64,000 nucleotides of DNA. Origin: Chromohalobacter sp. 11-W. GTDB lineage: Bacteria; Pseudomonadota; Gammaproteobacteria; Pseudomonadales; Halomonadaceae. Where the stretch lies: the NCBI RefSeq assembly GCF_029889905.1, contig NZ_JARANZ010000006.1, positions 62,001-126,000 on the forward strand. The letters run 5' to 3'. Below the pieces are notes generated by a model. That model ran no database searches. It worked only from the letters and a program-made list of their open reading frames with translations, and was not told the DNA's origin. The position numbers and the translations under genes are program-made. The first letter of the stretch is position 1, and every line of letters starts with the position of its first letter. Shown one piece after another: positions 9,343 through 19,471 of the stretch.

Positions 9343-10959
9343 TCACTCGTCGCCATTACCGAGCACGCGATTGCGCCCCGCGAGCTTGGCGCGGTAGAGC
9401 CTTTGATCGACGGCGTCGAGCCCCGCCTCGACGCTGGCCGCATCATGAAGGCCCGCCACCCCGGCGGAAAACGTAACGCCGACATCGCCGCGGTCATTGA
9501 TCGTGTGCGTCTGCGATTGGAACTGCAGGCGTATACGTTCGATCGCGCGTTGCGCGTCCTCGGGACTGCAGTGCGGTAACACGACACAAAATGCCCCGCC
9601 AGCGTAACGCCCCACGTGGTCGATGAAACGCAGCTGCTGGGTCAAGTGCTCCGCGAGAAGGCGGATCACGTAGTCGCCGCTGGCATGCCCGTGATGGGCA
9701 TTCAACGCCCCCACATGATCGATATCGATCAGCGCCAGGCTCGTGGGGGTACCGCTACGCTGCGCGCGGGCGAATTCGACGTCCAGCAGCTCCTGCAAGG
9801 CAGTATAGGTGAGCACGCCGGTCAGGCCATCGCGCGCCACCCAGCGCCGCGAGCCCCGCGCTAGGTGGGCGTGTGACAAGACCGTGGCCACCAAGGCATC
9901 GTCATCGACCGGTTTACCCAGAAAGGCATCACCGCTACGCGTCAAGGCCTGCTCACGCACATCGTCGCCGGCCGCCAGATACACCACGGGCAAGTCCCGC
10001 CAGGTGTCGTCGAGACGCATCACGCTGGCCATCTCGCGTCCTGTGCACGCAGGCAAGTGCGTGTCCACCAAGACCAGATCGGGACGATACTCGCGCAGTG
10101 CGACCAGAATCTCAGCCGGTACGTTAACCACCCATGAATCGACCCCCGCGCCGTCCAGCACCAGGTGGTAATGTTCGGCCAGCTCGGCATCGTCATCGAC
10201 GATCAGCACGCGCAGCGGTTCCGGCGTAGGGCCCGGCATCAGGCGATCCAGGCACCTGTCGATCAGCGAGGCGTCAAGCGGTGGCACGAAGTAACCCGCC
10301 GCGCCATGGCGAATCGCCGAGAGCCTCGCCGCAAAATCGTCCTCACCGCCGAATACCAGCAGGTGAGGCGGAGACGGCCACTCGTCCCACCAGGCGCTCC
10401 AACGAGAACGCGGCACGCTGCTCTCATCGATCAGCACGGCGTCGGGCTGCCACGCTACCAGGGCGTCGACGTCATGCATGGCATACTCGTTGCACACATA
10501 TCCCAACGCGCTCAGAGCCTCGCCCAGTGCACGTCGCTGTAGTGGCTCGTCACCCAGCAAAGCAACGCGCACCGACGCGGTCTCTCGCTGGGCCATCTTG
10601 GCGTGTGCGGGAAGCAGGTCGTCGAGACTGGGCAGTTGCTCGGCCCCGTATTGCAGACGCGGCTGCAGCGCCGCCAGTGTATAGGGAGCGGGCAGCACGC
10701 CCCCATCGAGCCACTGACGTACCTGACATGCCACCTCGCCGCATGTCTCGCTCAAGGCGTCATAGCCGAAGCTACCGGCGGAATCCGCGATACGTTGCAG
10801 GGTCTCGCAGACTGCCTCCAGTTCCGTCCCCGACGCGGCATGATCGCGGGTACTCATCTCCTCGACTTGCGCCATTACCGCCTGCAAGTCGTCATGCAAT
10901 CTCGCGACGTATTGCACGCGTAATGCCTCGAGGCGCCGACTGCGTTCGCTCTCTTGCAT
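9343..10959 (-). CDS. Hpt/receiver/GGDEF-fold response regulator with degenerate GGDEF motif
   Basis: Cytoplasmic signalling protein of 538 residues. Parts in order: a helical N-terminal region resembling an Hpt domain (about 1-105); a degenerate receiver-like region (about 135-250) lacking the acidic pocket; a canonical receiver (about 260-375) with VDDDAEL, the phospho-acceptor in LVLVDTHLP and the conserved Lys in FLGKP; and a GGDEF-fold domain (about 385-535) starting at RDGLTGVLT. The signature loop reads A453-G-G-A-F457 instead of GGDEF, so both acidic residues needed for c-di-GMP synthesis are gone. It is probably a catalytically dead effector or a GTP-binding regulator. Start ATG 10959 follows GGGAGAGGG; a longer frame to 11040 would overlap the next gene. 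Confidence 0.85.
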   Translation of the reverse strand: MQESERSRRLEALRVQYVARLHDDLQAVMAQVEEMSTRDHAASGTELEAVCETLQRIADSAGSFGYDALSETCGEVACQVRQWLDGGVLPAPYTLAALQPRLQYGAEQLPSLDDLLPAHAKMAQRETASVRVALLGDEPLQRRALGEALSALGYVCNEYAMHDVDALVAWQPDAVLIDESSVPRSRWSAWWDEWPSPPHLLVFGGEDDFAARLSAIRHGAAGYFVPPLDASLIDRCLDRLMPGPTPEPLRVLIVDDDAELAEHYHLVLDGAGVDSWVVNVPAEILVALREYRPDLVLVDTHLPACTGREMASVMRLDDTWRDLPVVYLAAGDDVREQALTRSGDAFLGKPVDDDALVATVLSHAHLARGSRRWVARDGLTGVLTYTALQELLDVEFARAQRSGTPTSLALIDIDHVGALNAHHGHASGDYVIRLLAEHLTQQLRFIDHVGRYAGGAFCVVLPHCSPEDAQRAIERIRLQFQSQTHTINDRGDVGVTFSAGVAGLHDAASVEAGLDAVDQRLYRAKLAGRNRVLGNGDE

Positions 10960-11003
10960 ATCGCCCTCTCCCTGACCGTAAGTCCGCCTCGCAGCACTGA
11001 ATA

Positions 11004-11873
11004 TTACGACTCTTGCGCCTCTTGCGTCGCGCCCACCCACTGGCAGGCAAACTGCCAGGCGGCACGCCCGCTTCTCACCCCGCGCAAGGTGGCAAAGCGC
11101 ACCGCGTCCTCGCGGGCCGCATCGCTCCAGGCGACTTCACCGCCCAGGTAGTGTACCCAATGCCGGCATGCCGTCAGATACGCCTCTTGATTGAAAGGAT
11201 GGAAGGCCAGCCACAGTCCGAAGCGGTCGGAGAGCGAGATACGCTCCTCCACCGCGTCGCCATGATGGAGCTCGCCGTCGACCAGTCGGGTATCCTGGTT
11301 ATCGGCGAGCGACTCAGGCAGTAAGTGACGCCGGTTGGATGTGGCATATAGCAGCACATTCTCGGGCGGACCGGTCAAGGTACCGTCGAGCACACTCTTG
11401 AGCGCTTTATAGGCGTCGTCGTGGCCTTCGAAGGAGAGATCGTCGCAGTATACGATGAAGCGATGCGCCGAGCCTCGCAGTCGCTGCACCAACGCTGGCA
11501 GGCCGACCAGGTCGTGGCGGTCGACCTGAATCAAGCGCAGCCCTTCCGGTGCCAGCGTGTTGAGCAAGGCTCTGACCATCGACGACTTGCCGCTGCCGCG
11601 AGCGCCCCAGAGCAGCGCATGATTCGCCGGGCGCCCGTGCAAGAAAGCGCGCGTGTTGCGCAAAAGCGCCGTCTTCTGGCGCTCGATGCCGACCAGATCG
11701 TCCATACCGACGCTGTCGCGCGCGGCCACCGGGATCAACTGTCCGCCCAGCGCGTTACGCTGCCAGATTGCCGCCACATCTCGCGACCAATCGACAGTCT
11801 CGGGTTCCGGCGGTAGCCATGCCTCGACCCGGTCCAGCACCTTGTGCAGACGTTGCGCTAGATCGGCATCCAT
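11004..11873 (-). CDS. DUF815-family AAA ATPase
   Basis: Conserved P-loop ATPase of COG2607 type, biochemical role unknown. The Walker A motif GARGSGKSS is near residue 90, after the family's ARDSVGMDDLVGIERQK segment. The Walker B region reads FIVYCDDLSFE, and the sensor region LLYATSNRRHLLPE follows. ATG 11873 is preferred over the upstream ATG 11897 because AGGAGG lies 6 bases before it. It lies 44 bp upstream of the GGDEF-fold gene in the same direction, and the two may be co-transcribed. Confidence 0.88.
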   Translation of the reverse strand: MDADLAQRLHKVLDRVEAWLPPEPETVDWSRDVAAIWQRNALGGQLIPVAARDSVGMDDLVGIERQKTALLRNTRAFLHGRPANHALLWGARGSGKSSMVRALLNTLAPEGLRLIQVDRHDLVGLPALVQRLRGSAHRFIVYCDDLSFEGHDDAYKALKSVLDGTLTGPPENVLLYATSNRRHLLPESLADNQDTRLVDGELHHGDAVEERISLSDRFGLWLAFHPFNQEAYLTACRHWVHYLGGEVAWSDAAREDAVRFATLRGVRSGRAAWQFACQWVGATQEAQES

Positions 11874-11996
11874 CCTGTTCCTCCTGTCATTGCTCATCCT
11901 AGAATCCCGCCTCTATATAGCTGGTTGACCCAGCGGGGCATCAGGGTATCTTGGAGCCGTTTGGTTGCCGGGTCCAGAACCCATCAGGAGATCCTC

Positions 11997-12812
11997 ATGA
12001 AAAGGACGTTGCCGTCTCGCCTACGCACGCCGCTCGCCATCGCCATGGTCGGCCTCACGCTCGCCGCCTGCAGCACGTCGCCCCTGGGCCGAAGCCAGTT
12101 GGCGCTGTTTTCCAACGATGAACTCGAGCAGATGGGACAGCAAAGCTTCGCCCAGTATCAGGAAAAATTGCCCGAGGTCGGTGGCGCCACGCACGATTAC
12201 GTGCAGTGCGTAGCCAATGCTATCACCGCCGAGGTACCCGCCGATGCGCAGGTCGATGATTGGGAGGTCAAGGTCTTCAAGGACGACTCGGCCAACGCCT
12301 TCGCACTGCCGGGGGGCTACATCGGGGTCAATAGCGGTTTGCTGGATATCGCCGAGGGCCAGGACCAACTGGCTGCCGTCATCGGTCACGAGGTAGCACA
12401 CGTCCTCGCGCATCACGCCAACGAGCGCGTGTCGACGCAAGCCGCCACGCAGACCGGGCTCTCGATCCTGCAATCGGCCGCGGGGCTGGAAGGCGCCACC
12501 GGCGATCAGCTCATGGGGCTTCTCGGCGCGGGCGCCCAATACGGCGTGATCCTGCCCTTCTCGCGCAAGCACGAATCGGAAGCCGACAAGCTGGGTCTGG
12601 ACTTGATGGCGGAAGCCGGCTTCAATCCCAGCGCCAGCATCGATCTATGGCAGAACATGGCCTCGCAAAGCCAGGGCGCACCCCCGGAATGGCTCTCCAC
12701 CCACCCCAGCAACCAGTCACGCATTCAAGGCTTGCGAGACCGCCTGGACGAAGCCAAGCCGCTTTACGAGCAGGCCCGGGCCAACGGCAAACGCCCCAAC
12801 TGCCAACGCTGA
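11997..12812 (+). CDS. M48-family lipoprotein metalloprotease (YcaL/LoiP-like)
   Basis: Periplasmic zinc protease anchored to a membrane. ATG 11997 (ribosome site CAGGAGAT) gives a lipoprotein signal ending LAAC with C25. The zinc-binding HEVAH motif is at H131-H135, and the third ligand lies in the downstream ESEAD. Family relatives such as LoiP/YcaL cut misfolded outer-membrane proteins. The C-terminal STHPSNQSRI segment is typical of this subgroup. It is monocistronic, divergent from the DUF815 gene and followed by a REP-like repeat. Confidence 0.9.
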   Translation: MKRTLPSRLRTPLAIAMVGLTLAACSTSPLGRSQLALFSNDELEQMGQQSFAQYQEKLPEVGGATHDYVQCVANAITAEVPADAQVDDWEVKVFKDDSANAFALPGGYIGVNSGLLDIAEGQDQLAAVIGHEVAHVLAHHANERVSTQAATQTGLSILQSAAGLEGATGDQLMGLLGAGAQYGVILPFSRKHESEADKLGLDLMAEAGFNPSASIDLWQNMASQSQGAPPEWLSTHPSNQSRIQGLRDRLDEAKPLYEQARANGKRPNCQR

Positions 12813-12825
12813 TCGCGCCCTGAAA

Positions 12826-12896
12826 AGCCAGTGGGAGGGAACTTGTTCCCGATGATGTCAGCCACTTCCATCGCGAATGAATTCGCTCCCACACCA
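12826..12896. repeat. REP/BIME-like intergenic palindromic repeat
   Basis: Two inverted motifs face each other: AGTGGGAGGGAACTTGTTCC on the left, and on the right GCGAATGAATTCGCTCCCAC, the reverse complement of a GTGGGAGCGAATTCATTCGC unit. That second unit closely resembles REP elements of pseudomonads and halomonads. The pair lies between the convergent ends of the M48 gene and aroE, a usual place for such elements. Confidence 0.7.
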
Positions 12897-12924
12897 GAGC
12901 CTGACCTCAGGTGCCTGCGCAACG

Positions 12925-14687
<1,763 letters not shown>

Positions 14688-14753
14688 TTATCGGTTAGTT
14701 TGACTCATGTAGCGCCCCGCCATGACGCCAGGCATACGACACGCCGGCACGCC

Positions 14754-15311
14754 TCAATCGCGCAGGACCTCGCCGCTTGCCAGATCACGGATCGTGCTCG
14801 GTCGCGCATAGCCGCCCAGCGCCCCCTCGACGAGCGTCACCGACTCGCCGAAGGCCGCACGTATATCGTCGGCGCTCATCGCGGGCGGCTCGCCGGCACG
14901 ATTGGCCGAGGTCGAAACCAGCGGGCCGCCAAAGGCGTGGCACAAGGCCTGTACCAGGGGATGATCGCTGACGCGTACCGCCAAGGTGGCGTGCTCGCCG
15001 CGCAACAACGGACGTGCCCGCCCGTTGTCGGGTACCAGCCAGGTGGTGGGCGCCGTGTGGCTGGCCGCCAGACGTGCGCGCTGCGCCTCGTCGAGCCCTT
15101 CCAGCCAGGGTGCTAATTGCGACACCGCCCCGGCAATCAGGATCAGCCCCTTGGCAGGATCGCGTTGCTTGAGTTCGATCAGCCGCGCCAGCGCGGCATC
15201 GTCATCGGGATCGCAGCCCAGCCCCCACACCGCTTCGGTGGGGTAAGCCACGATGGCGCCACGGCGCAATGCCGCCACGGCGTGATTGAGAGTGTCGGAG
15301 GTCTCTGACAT
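14754..15311 (-). CDS. tsaC: Threonylcarbamoyl-AMP synthase TsaC (YrdC/Sua5 family)
   Basis: Makes threonylcarbamoyl-AMP from Thr, bicarbonate and ATP, the first step of t6A37 modification of tRNA. The short 185-residue form without a Sua5 C-terminal domain is typical of TsaC. It has the YrdC signatures AYPTEAVWGLGCDP, the KQRDPAKGLILI basic patch, TWLVPD and VSTSANRAGEP. ATG 15311 fits the family N-terminus better than the longer TTG frame (15341), although no strong ribosome site precedes it. It heads the tsaC-hemF-aroE run. Confidence 0.93.
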   Translation of the reverse strand: MSETSDTLNHAVAALRRGAIVAYPTEAVWGLGCDPDDDAALARLIELKQRDPAKGLILIAGAVSQLAPWLEGLDEAQRARLAASHTAPTTWLVPDNGRARPLLRGEHATLAVRVSDHPLVQALCHAFGGPLVSTSANRAGEPPAMSADDIRAAFGESVTLVEGALGGYARPSTIRDLASGEVLRD

Positions 15312-15400
15312 GGCGAAGGATTTCACTTCACATCGATACAAGATGCAGCCATCTTATCACGCACGCGGGGAGAGACGCCGTGCCACGCTGTCGCAGGCCT

Positions 15401-15573
15401 AGGCCTTTCTGAAAAGTCGACGAGCGACGAGCAGGCAAGGCAAAAATTGGCGAAAAGACGGATTGGGCTCGCACGCGAGTTTACAAGTGATAAATGAGTA
15501 TTTTGATCGGACTCGCGCACGAGCCAATTTTTAACGCCGCATGGTCGAGCGCAGGCACTTTTCGGACAGGCTT
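15401..15573. repeat. Intergenic palindromic element of about 173 bp with inverted ends
   Basis: The ends AGGCCTTTCTGAAAAGT (15401-15417) and ACTTTTCGGACAGGCTT (15557-15573) are imperfect inverted copies. Inside, AAAAATTGG (15442-15450) pairs with CCAATTTTT (15523-15531), and the GGGCTCGCACGCGAGT block (15465-15480) pairs with ACTCGCGCACGAGCC. The unpaired centre is AT-rich. The element fills the space between tsaC and dprA and abuts the dprA stop codon. It resembles a small non-autonomous repeat (MITE/ERIC type). Its copy number in the genome cannot be seen here. Confidence 0.65.
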
Positions 15574-16711
15574 AGCGCGTGGCACGGCGCACCCACCCCC
15601 CACTCACCTGCGCAGCCTGGCCGTCGAGCTCCAGTTCCAGTAGGCGCATTTGGCAACCGCCGACGTCCAGTTCGCTGCGCTCGACGAGTACGTCCAGCGG
15701 CGTGGGGGCCGTGCCCAACAGGGCCAGTAACGGGTCTTGGGGCACATCGGAGGGCGCCGGAGCTTCTGTACGCGCCGGTGGCGTCGCCGTGTCGGCCTCG
15801 GGTGACGTCGCGTTCAACGCCTGCCAATGGCCGAGCTGCTCGAGAATATCGTCGCGTCCGCGTACCAGGCAGGCACCGTCGCGGATCAACCCCAGGTTGC
15901 CGCGTGCCTGCATGTTGTGCAGCGAGCCGGGAATCGCGAAGACCTCGCGGTTCTGTTCCATCGCCAGCCGCGCGCTGACCAACGAGCCGCTCTTCTCGGC
16001 CGCCTCGACGACCAGCACGCCCAGCGACAACCCCGTGATGATGCGATTGCGGCGCGGAAAATAGCGCGCGTGAGCCCGCGTCTCGGCGGGATGCTCGGAG
16101 AGCAGTAGGCCACCTTCATCGAGCAGACGGCGATACAGGCCAGCATGACGGGGCGGGTAGATCACATCCACACCGCAGCCGAGCACCGCGACGCTGCGTC
16201 CGCCGGTATCCAGCGCCGTGCGCTGGGCCACGCCATCGACACCCAGTGCCATGCCGCTGACGATGCCGAATCCAGCACCCACGAGTTCGCGGGCGAAGAA
16301 AGCCGCGTTATCGCTGCCTTCGCGGGTCGGGCGCCGCGTGCCGACCATGGCCAGGCCCGGCAGATCGAGTGCGGCCAGGTCGCCCTTGGCCCATAAAAGC
16401 GCGGGCGGATCGACGATTTCATCGAGCAAGGCGGGCCAGGCCGGATGGCCGGGATGCAAAAGATGATGCGATGGCTGGCTCGACTCCCACGCCAGGGCCG
16501 CCGCGACCGGCGCCTCCAAAGGGCTCTTCGCGGGGTGATCGAGCCAGTGCCGCAGCGTGTCGCGTGGTCCAGCGGGCATTGCCGCCAGCCAAGCCTCGGG
16601 CCAGTCATCGGCCAAGCCTTGCATGGCCAGCTCGCGGCGGATGACCGCCAGACGCCGCGCGCCGAGTTTGGGGAGATGCGCCAGGGCACACCACTCTCTC
16701 GCTGTCATCAT
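15572..16711 (-). CDS. dprA: DNA-processing protein DprA (Smf)
   Basis: Binds incoming single-stranded DNA during natural transformation and loads RecA. Of 379 residues, the N-terminal helical part (about 1-80) is followed by the Rossmann-like DprA core with the phosphate-binding VGTRRPTREG, SGMALGVDGVAQRTAL, VLGCGVDVIYPPRHAGLY and PGSLHNMQARGNLGLIRDGA. A C-terminal winged-helix domain follows (about 315-375). ATG 16711 is chosen because AGGAAG lies 6 bases upstream. It is 11 bp downstream of the next gene and ends at the palindromic element. Confidence 0.95.
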   Translation of the reverse strand: MMTAREWCALAHLPKLGARRLAVIRRELAMQGLADDWPEAWLAAMPAGPRDTLRHWLDHPAKSPLEAPVAAALAWESSQPSHHLLHPGHPAWPALLDEIVDPPALLWAKGDLAALDLPGLAMVGTRRPTREGSDNAAFFARELVGAGFGIVSGMALGVDGVAQRTALDTGGRSVAVLGCGVDVIYPPRHAGLYRRLLDEGGLLLSEHPAETRAHARYFPRRNRIITGLSLGVLVVEAAEKSGSLVSARLAMEQNREVFAIPGSLHNMQARGNLGLIRDGACLVRGRDDILEQLGHWQALNATSPEADTATPPARTEAPAPSDVPQDPLLALLGTAPTPLDVLVERSELDVGGCQMRLLELELDGQAAQVSGGWVRRATR

Positions 16712-16722
16712 GCGCGCCTTCC

Positions 16723-17634
16723 TCACCGTACTTCCAATGACGTCAACACACTCCGTTCGGGCGTGCTCACGCCATCGCCCACTTCCAGTGGCCGCGAGGC
16801 CTCCATGACCAGCGCGTAGCTGACCCGCTCGAAGCTTTCGAACACCATCGCCACGCCGCCGGGGTCACCCGCCACGTGCACGATGTCACCTTCGATAGGG
16901 TCGCTCACCTGCGCTGGTGCGGCATCCAGGGCCAGCACAGCCCCCGGCATGATGCCATTTTTGTGTCCCAGATCGAGCGCCACGATGCTGTGCCGGCCGA
17001 CATAGTTCACACCTTCGGGCACGCCCAGGATCTGGCCATCGACGATATGGTCTGGAAGATGGGGAGAAAACGTCAGCGAAAGGCGCTCTTGGCGATACGG
17101 CAGCAGGCGATCGCCGGGGCGTATTTCCTGACGTGCCTTGCGCACCTCGAAGACATCCAGGCCGCCTTCGCGCTGCACCCAGCGGGCCTCGCCTACGGCG
17201 CGCAGCTCAATGCCCAGCAACGCGTCGCTTTCCGGGTCATGGTAGGTCGTGCCGGGGCGATAGATGACACGCCGCGCGTTACGCGAGCGCTCGATCTCCT
17301 GGCCTGCACGGACATAAAACCGGTCACCACTGCCGATCAGTTGATGTCCCTCCTCGCCCGCGACGACGTAGGGCGTATCGTCCAGCTTGGCTTGCGAATC
17401 GATGAGGCGATATTCGTTCAGGAAGGGGGCCACTGTCTGGCGCTCGATGACGGGGGCCGCCTCGCTCGGCGGCACTTCACGCACACGTGGGGATAAATGC
17501 ACGACCTCACGCGGTTCATTGCTTCCTTCATCGGCGTAGGCCGCGCCGACAATAGCGACCAGTGCCAACCCGAGTCCCACTCGCGTACCGACGCGCCACC
17601 ACCCGGCAGCGCTCCCGCCATATCCTGCCCACAT
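16723..17634 (-). CDS. Secreted conserved protein upstream of dprA (LysM-type neighbour, no LysM motif seen)
   Basis: A 303-residue protein with an N-terminal signal or anchor segment (hydrophobic VGLGLALVAIVGAAYA, then Asp-Glu). Many gamma-proteobacteria carry a LysM-domain protein between dprA and def, and the later parts resemble that group: PGDRLLPYRQERLSLTFSPHLP, VPEGVNYVGRHSIVALDLG and KNGIMPGAVLAL. I could not find a clear LysM repeat. ATG 17634 is preceded by AAGAAGAGACG; the longer frame to 17667 has no ribosome site. It is co-directional with dprA (11 bp gap) and divergent from def. Function unknown; cell-envelope binding is only inferred. Confidence 0.75.
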   Translation of the reverse strand: MWAGYGGSAAGWWRVGTRVGLGLALVAIVGAAYADEGSNEPREVVHLSPRVREVPPSEAAPVIERQTVAPFLNEYRLIDSQAKLDDTPYVVAGEEGHQLIGSGDRFYVRAGQEIERSRNARRVIYRPGTTYHDPESDALLGIELRAVGEARWVQREGGLDVFEVRKARQEIRPGDRLLPYRQERLSLTFSPHLPDHIVDGQILGVPEGVNYVGRHSIVALDLGHKNGIMPGAVLALDAAPAQVSDPIEGDIVHVAGDPGGVAMVFESFERVSYALVMEASRPLEVGDGVSTPERSVLTSLEVR

Positions 17635-17883
17635 GATCGTCTCTTCTTCTGATTGCTCGCACGTCAACCTTCACCGCACCGATGCCTTGGGCCCTCGGCA
17701 TGCGTCAGGGCGCACTGCTATACTATTGCCATGTTCCGTCGCCCCGCTTCACCGCTGCTGGCGGCGCACCGCCTGGTCATTCGCTATCGGGGGTATCGGG
17801 GTCCTTTCGGTTCCGTTCCCGCCGGCGGCGCATTACACTAGCGGACAAATTTCACGTGACAGCATAACGGTTTTCTTAACGCC

Positions 17884-18396
17884 ATGGCCAAGCTGACCAT
17901 TCTCGAATTTCCCGATGGACGCCTGCGCAACAAGGCGGCGCCCGTCGAGACCGTCGACGACGAGATCCGTACGCTGGTCGACGACATGCTCGACACCATG
18001 TACGACGCCCAAGGCATCGGCCTGGCCGCGACCCAGGTCGACGTGCATCGCCGCGTCATCGTCATGGATGTCAGCGACGATCGCTCACAGCCCCGCGTAC
18101 TGATCAATCCCCAATACACCCCGCTGGGAGAGGAACGCGAGCCCATGCAGGAGGGCTGCCTGTCGATCCCCGACCATTACGCCGAGGTGCCGCGTGCGTT
18201 GCGGGTCTCGCTCAAGGCGCTGGATCGCGACGGCACGCCTTACGAGCTGGAGGCCGACGGCCTGCTCGCTCACTGTATCCAGCATGAGTGCGATCATCTA
18301 GAAGGCACGCTGTTCGTCGACTATCTCTCGCCGCTCAAGCGTGATCGGATCATGAAAAAGATGCAGAAACGCCACAAGGCCATGCAGGACGCCTGA
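17884..18396 (+). CDS. def: Peptide deformylase
   Basis: Removes the formyl group from nascent N-terminal Met. All three metal/active-site motifs are intact: GIGLAATQ (about residues 45-52), EGCLSIP (Cys ligand, about 95) and QHECDHLEG (two His ligands and the catalytic Glu, about 135-143). 170 residues, standard length. The divergent upstream gap (17635-17883) shows no further gene. It precedes fmt and rsmB, the common def-fmt-rsmB order. Confidence 0.97.
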   Translation: MAKLTILEFPDGRLRNKAAPVETVDDEIRTLVDDMLDTMYDAQGIGLAATQVDVHRRVIVMDVSDDRSQPRVLINPQYTPLGEEREPMQEGCLSIPDHYAEVPRALRVSLKALDRDGTPYELEADGLLAHCIQHECDHLEGTLFVDYLSPLKRDRIMKKMQKRHKAMQDA

Positions 18397-18429
18397 GGCT
18401 ACACCCCTCTCTCGCCTCGCACTCGCCAA

Positions 18430-18453
18430 ACGGGCCGGCACTTGCCGGCCCGT
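18430..18453 (+). terminator. GC-rich hairpin between def and fmt
   Basis: An 11-bp perfect stem (18430-18440 with 18443-18453) around a CT loop, without a clear T tract. It may attenuate readthrough from def rather than stop it, because fmt continues in the same direction. Confidence 0.5.
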
Positions 18454-18496
18454 GGCATTCATCCAGGTCCCGCAAGCCGTTACGGAAGTCCGCCCG

Positions 18497-19471
18497 ATGT
18501 CCCAATCTCTGCGCGTCGCATTCGCCGGCACGCCCGATTTCGCCGCCGCCAGCCTCGCGGCGCTGCTCGAAAGCCGCCACGAGGTAGTCTCGGTGCATAC
18601 CCAGCCTGACCGCGGCGCGGGACGCGGGCGCAAGCTCACGCCCAGCCCGGTCAAGGCGCTGGCGCTCGAACACGCGCTGCCCGTCCATCAGCCCACCACG
18701 CTCAAGGACGCCGCCGCTCGGCAGACACTCGCCGACTGCGACGCCGACGTCTTGGTCGTCGTCGCCTATGGCTTGATACTCCCACAAGCGGTGCTCGATA
18801 TCCCGCGCCTGGGCTGCCTCAACGTGCATGCCTCGCTGTTGCCCCGTTGGCGTGGCGCGGCGCCCATTCAGCGCGCCATCGAAGCCGGCGACACGCAAAG
18901 CGGGGTGACCATCATGCAGATGGACGCCGGCCTCGATACCGGCGACATGCTACTGGTACGCGACACGCCCATCACCGCGACGACCACCAGCGGCGAGCTG
19001 CACGACCGCCTCGCCGCGCTAGGTGGCGAAGCCATCGTCGAGGCGCTCGACGCCCTGGCGGACACGGGCCTGACCGCCACGCCTCAACCGGCGGAGGGCG
19101 TCACCTACGCCACCAAACTCAGCAAGGCCGAAGCCGAGCTCGATTTCACGCGTCCTGCCGCCGAGCTCGCCGCCCGCGTGCGTGCCTTCAATCCCTGGCC
19201 GGTGGCCTGGACGCGCCTCGCGGACGACACACTGCGCCTGTGGCTGGCCGAGCCCGACACTGAGTCCGATACCGCCGCAGCCCCCGGCACACTGCTGGAG
19301 AGCGCCCCGGATGCGCTGCGCATCGCCTGCGGCACCAATGGCACCCAGGTGCTGAGCATCACCCGCGCCCAACTGCCCGGCGGCAAGCCGCTCGCGGTGC
19401 GCGATCTGCTCAACGCCCGTGGCGAGCGCTTTGCTCCGGGACAGCAACTGGGTCAGGAGACCACCTCATGA
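18497..19471 (+). CDS. fmt: Methionyl-tRNA formyltransferase
   Basis: Formylates initiator Met-tRNA using 10-formyl-THF. The N-terminal formyltransferase domain has FAGTPDFAAASL and the folate/catalytic signature NVHASLLPRWRGAAPIQRAI with the Asn/His pair. The C-terminal OB-like domain (about 205-310) begins near TYATKLSKAEAELDF. ATG 18497 gives the conserved start; the frame upstream to 18452 runs into the def-fmt hairpin. Its stop overlaps the rsmB ATG by four bases (ATGA), so the pair is coupled. Confidence 0.96.
   Translation: MSQSLRVAFAGTPDFAAASLAALLESRHEVVSVHTQPDRGAGRGRKLTPSPVKALALEHALPVHQPTTLKDAAARQTLADCDADVLVVVAYGLILPQAVLDIPRLGCLNVHASLLPRWRGAAPIQRAIEAGDTQSGVTIMQMDAGLDTGDMLLVRDTPITATTTSGELHDRLAALGGEAIVEALDALADTGLTATPQPAEGVTYATKLSKAEAELDFTRPAAELAARVRAFNPWPVAWTRLADDTLRLWLAEPDTESDTAAAPGTLLESAPDALRIACGTNGTQVLSITRAQLPGGKPLAVRDLLNARGERFAPGQQLGQETTS

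Noticed and set aside
16723-17634. LysM-domain annotation for the protein upstream of dprA
   Set aside because: Position and general layout fit, but no LysM repeat could be recognised in the sequence.
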